A stretch of 64,000 nucleotides of DNA, taken from positions 3,631,501-3,695,500 of the forward strand of contig PQWQ01000001.1 in assembly GCA_002943765.1 (NCBI GenBank), in the 5' to 3' direction. The notes under the pieces were generated by a model. That model searched no databases. It was not told where the DNA came from and saw nothing but the letters and a program-made list of their open reading frames with translations. Shown in pieces: positions 40,801 through 52,800 of the stretch (its first letter is position 1; each line of letters starts with the position of its first letter). A program made the translations under genes and the position numbers. The DNA comes from Psoroptes ovis. Taxonomy: Eukaryota > Arthropoda > Arachnida > Sarcoptiformes > Psoroptidae.

Positions 40801-43800
40801 TCATAGAAATATATGAGAAAATTTCATTTCATTTTCTCTGTTTCATGGTCAACAATTTTGAATTGAAAAAATAACAAAAATCATCATTACAATATTGATG
40901 TAATGATGATTATGATGATGATGTTTGATCGATCAACACAAAACGGAAAAATCCTGGGAATTTTTCTCCAAATATTTTACTCTTTGAATATTTTATACGG
41001 TTTCCAATATGGGACTAGCGTGTTTATATTGATAGGGAATTGACTGCAGGCCCTAACCCCTTATTACACAGCTTATACATGCGTCGTTCGTGTATTTTTT
41101 ACGCTGGTGAAGAATATAGCGTGTATGATGTATTGTATGATGGTATGAGGTTCAGAATAGGAATAACTAAAACGAAAAAAAAAATTTCAATTATGTTAAT
41201 TAATCCATATTTTATGATTGAATTATTAAAAGTGAAAATCCAATAAGTTTTCAGTTTTATTCAGAGTTTCTCGCTCATTTGATGACCAGATTTATTTGTT
41301 TATTAATTCATTAATTCAATCACATTATCATGTTATCTATGTAAATGTGAATATCAAGGTTAATGAACTTTGTTCATATGTTTAATGAATCCTATGAAAG
41401 TGAAACAAAGATGTTCAAAAATAAATAAATGAATTCTGAAAAACAAAAATTCTCACCAATAATTTGCGGTAAAATTTCCAATCTAAATCAAGAAACACAC
41501 ATGAAGGAATCAAAAGGTTTTTTGGTGTTTCGTTCATTTATTCATTGATTCATTAATACCATTCATTTTGATACTATTCGTTATAGTGATTATGTCTTTG
41601 AATGAAAAAAAAACAATGAAACACAACCAAAACACTAACAAACAAACGAATGGAATTATGGTTCTTATATTTATGTTCTCATAAGATCAGTTCATTGTGA
41701 TTGAAATGAATGAATGAATTGAATAAATGCAAAGCTTTCGGGCAAAACAAACGAAAAGCTTTCGAGTAAAAACGAAAACAAAAGCTTTTATTTCTTGAAA
41801 AATAAATGAGGTATCCAGTGACCACAAGTGTTGCATTATTATCCTTATTATTATTCGTATTATTATCGTTGAAATAAAACAAATTTAATTGCTTTTATTC
41901 CATTATATTTCATTATTTCATTTCATTTTATATTTTGACCAACGAAATTTAGAGAAATACTGAGAGAAAAAACAATGAATTTCGTTTCATTGTTGAAAAC
42001 CGAAAAAAATCCATTTACCGTGATTAAGAATTAAGAATTTCTTTTCTTTGTATATGATTACCATTATTATGACTATGGTGAGAGTATACGAGATTATCAT
42101 TATTTCAAATAATAATTATTCGTGATCATTTGTGAATGTGTTGCTTTATTTATTCGGTATTTGTTTGTTTTTATTTTCCTAAAATAATTATCTTCATTTC
42201 GCCAATGATTCAAGTGCTTCAATGCTTTTTCTATGTTGCACATGTGATTCTTTGACATTATAGTCGATGAATTTACACGTTTTCACTCGGTTCTTTGCAC
42301 TTTTGACTGAGAATCATCTTTCATTTGTCCGAACATTTTAGCTTGATTTTCCCTGATTTCAAATTTCGGTAAAATAATTGAAGAATTTTTTTTTCGCTTC
42401 TTTGAAATAATTCATTCTCTTCGATCGTAGAAAAAGAAGAAGAATCGACCATTATTTATTATTATTTATCATTATTTTCAAGCCATTTTTTCGACATTTT
42501 CAACATTCATCTTGTTTTATTACTTTTGGTTTAATTTATAGTAAAATGTCAATCAGTAGCGTACATTTTTAGTATGTTTTTCGTACATCAATGTACGATT
42601 ACACACATTTATACGATTTTCCAGTACAGATTTTCACTGAAAAATTTTCAAAAGCAGCAAAAAAAAAAAAAAAAAAAAAAAGATTCAAAATACCATTAAA
42701 GCATTTAAAAATGAAATGGAAAAATTGGAGAAAATAAAAGTGGAAAAAAATCAACGCCATTCATCATTCAAAGCACATAAACAAACATCGGAATTCTTTT
42801 TCGTAATTTTGAAAATTCTCATTTGATTCTTCTTTCAGAGAGAATATTCCTTTTAAAGAATATTCTTCTTTTAAAAATTTTAAAATGTTTAATGCTTTAT
42901 TTTTTTTTTTTTTTTTTTTTTGCTTTCAAATTCTTCAAGTCTTTGCTTCACCATAATCATTGATTCTCTGATTTTTTTCCCTCTTCATTTCTCTCTCCAT
43001 AGAAAAAACAATGACAATGATGATGATTGTAAATGAAGAAAAATGTCCACTCAATTTATTTTTTCCTTTTTCGACTGTTTCGACACACACAAAGACATTT
43101 TGTAATTTTTCTTTTGTTTTTTCTCTCCAATGTTTGCATCATTGAAATACACGAAAACAAAAGCAGAACAAATGTCTTTGTATCGCTGTGTGTATTAATG
43201 TCTCAAGAAGATTCGAGTTGAATGAAGGAAAATGAGCAAAACTCAAAGAAAACAAAGACAAAGATCATGTTCTTCATGATCATCATCAATGATGATCTTG
43301 TCAGCATCATTGTATTGTTTTTGAAATAGAATAAGAAGTGAATGAATTATTATTTTTTCTTCTAAATCAGCAATTTATTTTTGTCGATTTTGTTTGTTTG
43401 TTTGCTTACTTAATTTACTTGTTTGATAATTTTTACTTTAATTGTCATCTTCATTATTATTACCATTATCCACTTTATATTATATTTTTGGGATAAATTA
43501 ACACTTTCAAATTTATTTTTGGCATTTCTCGGCTAAATTCTATTGATATGTACTTGAAATAACCCTAAATTATTTCGAATATCGATAAGCATTGTTTTCG
43601 TTTATTGTTTACATTTGAAATTTCTATGTATTTCGAAGCCTATTTGCTGCGTACAATCGGAATTCGCTGGATGTTTTTTGTTCTTCAATTTGCGAAAACC
43701 TTTCAAAAACCTCTTGCCATGAATCAAACATAATAATGTTTCATTTGAGATGTTCATTTATCATTTATCACTATTTCAGTGTTTTACAGTATGAAAATAT

Positions 43801-46800
43801 TGTTTTATTCTTTTGTGTAAAATTCAAGTCATTTTTGTTTGAAACCGAAACGTATTTTTATTTCGAAAATTTACTGAATCTTACTGATCAATACATGTAA
43901 ATTGATGATTGTTGTTGTAACAGGAGAATTTAAACGAGGAGAAAATAAATATTTTCTGTTTCAATTTTCAAATATTTTTTTTCAAAAAACATTTAAAAAT
44001 TCTTCCATTCTCATATCATTCTGTTTTTCCGCTGATTCATTCAAAAATTTTTTTGTTTAATTCTACTGCTCTCGATACGTTTTAACAAATGGATTTTTTC
44101 TTGAATTTCTTGGATTTCATCTCTCCAAAACAATCCGAAAACACGTCTAATAATTCAAGTAAAAGTAAAAGTTTTCAATTTAATCTTGAAAAGAATTGTG
44201 AAAATTCTCATAGGAACTTTGTGTTACACACTAAAACTTTGCCATTGAATTTCGTTATTTTTTTTTTTTTTGCGATCCATTCGTAAAAAAACAAAGAAAA
44301 ATCAATTACAAGATTTATGAATTATAGTGTAATCGTTTTTCTTCGATTATTTTGTTATCATGATTAGCATTTCTTTGAATTGCCATACTCTTAACTATGA
44401 AAGCAATCGTTGAAATTCAAACACCCTGAATTGATTTTAAATGAATGGATATTGTGGATTTGTAAATTTTTTCTAAGATTTACAAATTCGACATGAGGAA
44501 ATTGTAAATTCTTACGTAATAATATACTTTTTTCCTGTGATCAATCAAATCACAGAAATCATTAATCGCTTAAGTCTTGTTATCTTATCAAACATTAATC
44601 CGATCTAATTTATTGTTTTACTTTTAATTCTACTCAAAAATGAATTAAATAATTCATTCAAATGTCAAAAGACAATATTTAAACATGTGTGGATATTTGT
44701 GTAAAGATATGTGATTTTGTCTTCAGTAGAGACACACCAAGATGGTTTTTTTTCTAAATTTCTTTGGAATTTCATCTGATGATGTGATTTTTACCTGTGA
44801 ATTTTCTGTATTTCAAACTTAAAAAAACCAAATAAGGATCGGTTTTTTCTCAGTTGATTTTTGTTTTGATGAATCGTTCATACACGCACACACACATATG
44901 CCCAAGCACATTTTTTCTCAATGAATGAATGATTGATTCCTTAGATTGTTGCTGTTGTTGTCCCTTCAGGTGGAAAGCAGAAGAAATATTTTTTCATTTT
45001 ATCATTTACATCCTCATCTTTGACTTGTTATATTACAAAATTGGCTTCATTGCTGATGTTGTTTTTGTTGTTTAATGATCATTTTCCATAAACCTACACA
45101 CATAGTTTTTATCTTGAACATGATGAATAAGAAAACGAGAGAAGTGACAAGTGTTAAGAAAAACAGAAATATTTTCTTCATTAAATAAATTACTAAAATA
45201 TTTTTGAATGGAATTTTTTCTTTCAATTCATTCTCTGATCGTCTTGATATATGAATCGTTTGTTTTCAATCAAAACATTTTTCATTTCAAATCAGTTGTT
45301 GTTTTAAGCAAAGACATTTTTTCTATTTCTAAACTTGAATTCTCATTATCTTAACTTGTTAATCCAATCGAAATAATAATTATGATTCAATCATCTCTGG
45401 AAAAAATTCATGAAAATTCACATGGATTAAGCTGTTTGATGATTTCACAACATATTCACCATTAAACCAGAGGCCAATGCGCATTTGAAAAATTTTGTTT
45501 CACGGAAATTATTTATGGAAACAAAACGTTTCATAAATAAATGAACGAAAACAGAATCAAGAAAAGCAAATTCCTGGACCGAAATTGAAATTTCCAGAAT
45601 AAAAATTTCTTTGGTTCAACAAACTTTTACTCGAAACAAACATTTTTTCTCCGTAAACGATTTCTATATAATTGAGTCTTGAATTCTTAAACGGATTCTG
45701 GCATTTACATGATTATGATTATTCTTGGAATTTTTCTCATAAAACAAATTATGAATTCTTCGGTTCTAGGAAAATCTCGGTATTTTGATCGAAATTTTTT
45801 TCTTTAGAAATAATTTCATTTCTCTCCATCAATTTTCAAACGATTTTCCATCGTAATACCGATGCCAATACACCATAATTCAATCGAAGCTCTAGATAAT
45901 TGTCGGCATTTCATAGTTTGAATAATGATAATATCAAAAACATATACCTATTTGCGCGAATACTTTCACTTCTTCAGCGAATTCTCGAATTTATTTAGAT
46001 TCTTCTTGAATCATATATTTTTTGAATTTTTTTTAAATTTATAATTTTCTTTTTCTCTGAATTTTGATCAAAATAATGAAAGAAGAACATCATTCGAATA
46101 TTTTTTCTCGGATGCCATTTTTTTACATGATATAAATGAGCTCCACCGAAAACGAACAGCCTTGATACAGATCATTATGATGATTTGCAAATATTTCATT
46201 CAATTTTTTTCATCTATCTTCACTGATTAAAGCTTAAACAAATGTTTTACATCATAATCACCGAAATATAATTTGATCGATATTCAAAATGACCTGAAAT
46301 TATCTCGATGAATTTTATTTGAATATTCGTTTTCAAAACACAAAAAATAAAATAAAATAAACCAAGAATTCGTGCATTTTTCCTCCTCAACTTTCAAATA
46401 GCTTTGCCCTGCCACCCATATCTGTGTTCGTGCACGATGCCACCATCATAAAGCACCATACACTGGAATATTTATTCATTTATTTATTTATTCATTTTCA
46501 TTTGAACCAAACAAATAGATGTATTATGAATAGATCAAATTGTTTGGTTCAAATGAATTTGATCTATTCATAATACATTTTTCTATGATCTCAAAAAATA
46601 TTTGAATTGAAAATTGTAAATAATATAATCATAATACATTGAAAGTGTATGAATGAATGAACCAAAAATATTTGAAATATTTCTCTCTTCATTCATTCAA
46701 TGGTGGTGGTTCATTGTTAAAGTTTTTTTTTCATTTTGCCAATTTCAATATTACAAAATACCAAAAGAAGATGAAGAAAATGTAAAAATATTCAAAACTT

Positions 46801-49800
46801 TTCACCATTTTCACATGGAATTTTTAATTTAGATTCAAAATTTGATTGAAAAATATATTCATATTCCATCTTTTCATCATATATCGTATCATCGAATACG
46901 CTTAAATATTATATCAAAATGTACTGGATATATTGGAACATAGAAATAGAATTTTAAATAAAAAATAAACTTGATAACTTTGAACGTAGAATTCACATGT
47001 TAAAATGATTAGAACCATGTTGAAATGATTAGATCAAAATCGTCTTTGGTCTTTGTACACTTTGAGATGTGTTGTTGTACAACACATCTTCATCAAATCA
47101 AATGAGAAAAAATACAAATTATGCAACATGCATATCCACATAGATGAAGATGGTAAGGATAAAGATAAATATGAGTTGGTTTTAGATGAAGATAGTTTTA
47201 GATCAAGATAGAGATGCCCACACACACACACACACACATATGTTTTTGATGCATCTTTTTTTGAAAATTTTCAAAAAAAGAAAAATACATTTTTCCATTT
47301 CTTATTTTCTTTGAAATTCTATTCATCATTTCAAAAATTCTTAATATTATTATAAAAGATAATCATAAAGGTCAGAGGTTATACAGCAACAAACTACAGT
47401 CAAATGGAGTCAAAAAGTTCAATGATTTTCAAAAAATGATGCGCCTGCTGCTGCTGTTGGTTGCTGCCATTGATGTTGATGTTGATTCGTTTTTCAGATG
47501 ATAATCATACACATGCATGCTCATACCGAATACCATGCAGACATTTGCTTTGAAAATCAATGATGATAATAATGTTTTATTTCTTATGTTCATTAAAAAC
47601 AAATTTTACTTTGAAAAAAAAAATAATTGAACAAATGAAGAATATAAAGACAGTAAAACTGGTTCTTTGAGAATGAAAAAATAAAGAAAATTCGTACAAT
47701 TCATATAATGAAGCATTGTGTGTGTTCGATTTAAGAAATAGAATTTAAAAAATTAAATTTTAATTTTCTCAAATTAAATTTTCATTAAACACACAATCAT
47801 CTAATTATTAAACACACACACACACACACACACACACAATGACACTGACACGCAAGCATTTACATTCTATTCATATTAATATTATCGTCATTTGCAATTT
47901 GCAGATGATAATTCAAAAATTTTTTTTTAATCATTTCATCCAAGTTTCAATGTTCAAATTAGATCTGAATTCTCGGCGAAATTAGAATCAAATCTATGAC
48001 TTCTACTAAAGTTTTAAGTTTCCAATATTTCGGAATAAACTGAATTCTTGGACTCAATTTCTATCAAAGAATTTCTTACCATTCTTAGACTCTTATATTT
48101 CTTATTTCATTGATTCTATTTTTAAACCATCATCATCATCAATTATCAATTGGTTCATTGAACGTTTTTTTTTTCGATAGAAAATTGGGTGAATTTTTCA
48201 TTTATTTTCTTCTGTAAAATAGAAAACTGATAAATTCTCTTAATTCAAAATTTTTGAATTCTCATATTATAGAAAATATATAATCAACATCTAACAAACG
48301 TTCAAACACACAAAAGCAATCGATCAACCATTTCGGACCATTTTTCGTTGGTTGCACTGTTTTCGATTTTGATTTCGGTTTTTCAGTTTTCGTTTTCGGA
48401 CATTGTTTTAGTTATAATTCAATGTCAATATTTCCCCACATTCGGTTGAGATTCAGTTCATGACTACAGTTGTATTATCAGTAGTTACACGATTCTTCTG
48501 CTTCTTCTTCGATTTTTATGAATCGTAAAATTTCATATTTCACCAACTAAATTCGGTGCCGAAACATAACAAAAAACAATGAATCATGAATACATTTTCG
48601 GTTTGTCTGTTTGTTTGTTAGTTTCCTTCATCATATTCTTCATTCATTCATTCATTCAATCGGCACAAATGAAAACGAAGCAAAATGCGTTTTTCTTCAA
48701 TGCATTTGACTGGTTGACTGAAAATGATTATTGTTTATTATTATTATTATAAATGGATGGTTTATGTATGTTGTTGTTGTTGTCGTCGTTGTGTTGTGTT
48801 GGCAGACAATCATCATCGTAATAATGATGATGATGATGATGAAACATAGAACTGAATCAAGCTTTTTTTGAAATGACCTATCAAGTTAGGGTTCATGGCC
48901 AAAGCAATGAACAACAACAAACAAACAACAACTTCTACTTAAACGAATATGACTGGAAACAATTTTCTGAATTTAAATTTTTCATTCATTCATTTTCATT
49001 TTCATTTCGTTTCATATCGTTAAGTTTTATCATCGTTTAAAGTTTTTTCATTTTCGTTCAATTCCAATTTGAATTTAATCCAAGTCGTAGACTCTTCAAC
49101 TAAACATTGTTTGGTTTTGCAAGAAAAATAAAGAATTTCTTTTTCGTTTTACAAAAATTCACAAATCCATTTAGTTCAGTTTAGTTTTAGAATGGAGATA
49201 GAAATTATTTCGAGAAAATTTCATGAAATATTCATCTTTTCAAAGTAATAAGAAAAATTGGTGAAAATTTCACTTTCATCAACTGAGTTTAAATGTTTGA
49301 ATGTTTGTATGTTGTTGCTGTCTAGCGAGTTATCTCTCGAAGTCTTCTCACAAATTATCGCCCTTTAATTTTTGTTTTTTTTTCTACTGAAAATAACGGC
49401 ATTAATTCACATGTTTAGAATGAAAAAGTTTATAATCAGCAAAAGAATTTGAAAGAAAATTCACTTCTATTCATCGGAATTTCAATTTCACTAATGAAGA
49501 CATTACATATTAATTTCATTTTTTGTCAGTGTTTTTTTCCGATCATAATTTGTTTTTTAAATTGGTTTTTGAATTAGTTTTTTGTTGTTTACGCGAAAAG
49601 AAAATTTGCGAAACAAGCAAAAGCTTGTAAGCCTTTTTGTGTAATTATTCACATCAGACAATAACCAATCAATCGATTGATGGTTGCTTGAAATAATGGA
49701 TAGTCTCCTAATGGAGTTAACCTTCAAAAATTTACAAAATTTTAATTGAATTTTTTTCATTTTATTCAAAAATTTGAAATTGAAAAAGACAAAAATTTCG

Positions 49801-52800
49801 AAAAAAAATCGATTAATGACATTGAAAAAATTCAAGTAATTTGAATAATGTTTGTTGTTTGTTGATGATGATGATGTTGTCGATATCCTGAAGATAATTA
49901 TTCAAAAAAAAATTTAATTTAAATAATAATAAGAACAAAGTAAATTGTAATTATTTCTTAGAAAAATTTGAAATTATATGTTTTGTATCTATCTCTATCC
50001 GATTCGATCATTGAAAAACAAAAAGAAATGATTTGAGTTGATTTGATTGTAATCAAGAAAAAAATTCGAGGATATCGATAGACCGATTCAAGCAAACAGA
50101 CAAACAAAATGAAGTAAAAATCAATCAATCGATAAGAAATTTTTGTATTTTAGCCAAAAACAAATTCGTTGACATTCAATCGATGTTTCTTTGTATCGAT
50201 TTTTTTTTGATCATTGATTCATCGATAATGATGATGATAATGATGACCACATGTTGATGATTATCATTCGTTTGGTTGTTATCAATGAAAAAAAAGAGAA
50301 ATTCTCGTCAATACTGGAAACCCTAATGCTGAAAAACTTTCGGGTCAATTACATCTCGATTTTTCGATTCAACATCAACAATGAATAACGATGATGATGA
50401 TGATGATTAAATATCAAATTCATCGAATCGAATACAGAATGAATACAAACCATAATAATAATGAATGAATGAATGAATGAAATATAACCGAATCCAAAAA
50501 AGAAGAAAGGTTTCGTGTTATGTCTCGTCATGTGTTTATAAATTGTCATTATCATCATTATTATTAATTCATACAATTTTGAAATAAAATTTCTTGTTAT
50601 GGTGTTTGACTAAAATGAAATAAAATAAAATTAATTCAAAAATCCACGCAATGTCATTGTCAACATTGAACATTCCATTGTTTTTTTTTCGTTTTTCTTG
50701 TTTTTTTGTTGTCGTTGTTCATCCGTGTGACTCCCAAAACTGAAAAACACAAAAAATTTCCATAATAAAATCAGTAGAAAACCGAATTCAAAGCAGCACA
50801 GAAACATTCCGTGAATTTGTTGAATCAATCACCAATTTTTTTTTTTTTGAAAATGAATGGAATATTTTTGATCATATTATTATTGTCTCGGTTCGTTGAC
50901 TTGGTTTTTTGTTTAGTTCTGTTGAATCGGTTGTCGTTGTTGTCAATGTTATTGTTGTTATTATTATTGGTTCTTCTTGTTGTTGTTTCCATTCCTTATT
51001 TATTTATTCAAATGTAATTGTGATTTTCATGGTGACAGGACCTGAACAAAGTGCAGAAAATCTAAATAAAAATTGTCTCCCTTTCTATCTGTTCAATTGT
51101 TCATTGAAATTCTTGTGGCCCATCATCAACGATTCGGACGATTCTGTAATTTTTGAATAAATTTTCCAATATAAAATTCTCCCATTCTTGCATGATAACA
51201 ATGATTGTTCTTTTTTCTGTGGATTGGTCATCAGACATTGAAATACAAGTAAAGATATTATTCAGAGGAATTCATCAATTCTCGCTCCATATATCTGTTT
51301 TAATAATAGTTTCTGCTTTTTTGTTTTCACATTCAAAAATCAAAATGAATGAATGAATAAATGAAATCTTTGTTCATTTAGGGAATTGCATAATTTTAGT
51401 TTTCATTTGGCAAGGGTGGAACCTGGTCAGATGAGAATCGGTTGAATAATGGTAATCTTGTGTCTGTAGCCAAATGTATTCCATATCCATTCATTTTATT
51501 TTGAATTGAAATTTATAATTTTCACATTTTTGTATCATATTTCGTTGGATTGTATCAAATTTTCCATGATCATCATGATGATGATGATGACCACCAGCAT
51601 TTTGATTATGTGTATTAATGATTTGAAAATGGAAATGAAGCTTGATTCATTTTTGGTCAAATATTCATTCATTCATTCATTTAATCAATGTTGATGATAA
51701 TAATAATAATAATAATAATGAAAATATTCTGTATATTTTGACAATTAAAAAATGAAATAAAATAATAATAAAACCATTGAAATTTTTTTTTTCATTAAAA
51801 TAGGAACAATGAAAATAAAATGTTAATCACCTTCAAGTTTGATAATAATGTTTTTTGTTGGTTGAGGTCTATGTCTATGTTGATGATGATGTTTAATGTT
51901 TAATGTTCAATGTTCTTTCATTCATTCTAATATTTTTCCTGACTGCCATCGGGTGCAATTATTCGAAATAATGATTATAATCATAATAATTAGAATTTAT
52001 TTTAGTTTTTTTTAATGAGAATTTCGTTGTTTTGTTTTGTTTCTGTTTCCAAGTATAATTTAGAATTTGAGATACAATTGATATAAGCCATTTCAATGTT
52101 GATGATACCATGTTTTGAAATGGAATATAGTTGAATTAAAACCTTAAAACAAATGAATTAATGATTATTTTTTTCTCGTTGTTATGTTTTAAATTATCTA
52201 GACAATGTTAGAATTGGAGAGATACCTAAATGATGAACCAAAACCATTATTGTCATCGATGACAACAGCAAAAACAGCAACGGTTGCGACAACAACTACA
52301 GGACAGCCGACTAAAAGCGTTGATAATTTGTTGAAAACGGCAAAAAATAATAATAAGAATGGATCATCAAATTATCATTCATCATCTTCATCTTCATCAT
52401 CATTGAATGATATGATGCCAACAACAATATTTTGGGATAATGTTCTGAATAATACATCATCTTCCTCATCATTATCATCGTCTTCATCTTCGTCATCATC
52501 ATCATCATCGCTATCATCATCACCGTCACCATCACCATCGATGATAAATGGTGAAACGATGATTGCCATTACAAATGTTGATACATCATCTTCATTTATA
52601 CCTCAACAATCATCACCATTAATTATGACAAATGATCTTAATAATTTGAATCAGAATTTTCAAATAAAACCAATGATTATTGATATGAATAATTCAGTTG
52701 CAGCACAACCAACCCTAATTATTAATAATAATAATAACAATAATAATCAATTATTGAATATTAATAGAAATAAATCAATTATAATTGAAAATGAGTGTGA

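Larger units (their letters stand above)
33900..52201 (+). other. luna intron 1, 3' part
   Basis: Non-coding AT-rich sequence ending at the acceptor TTATCTAG (52194-52201). It holds (CA)n arrays at 47219-47237 and 47812-47838, a poly(A)/poly(T) pair at 42659-42681 and 42900-42921, (GGT)n at 39053-39074, hairpins at 40879-40911 and 47065-47089, and an interleaved inverted repeat at 46497-46578. Slightly more complex patches occur near 39,225-39,350 and 41,030-41,170, without recognisable protein similarity. A good E-box-like CACGTG is not obvious near the acceptor. No nested gene was recognised on either strand. Confidence 0.7.

Noticed and set aside
46990..47035. Imperfect 20-bp tandem pair (CATGTTAAAATGATTAGA type)
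   Set aside because: Only two units with mismatches; a minor local duplication without further meaning.
52311..52569. Minus-strand open frames rich in Asp/Glu/Met opposite luna exon 2
   Set aside because: They are the complement of the serine-coding TCA/TCT repeats in the real exon. The acidic composition is a by-product of the repeat, with no family similarity. The same applies to 54406-54606.
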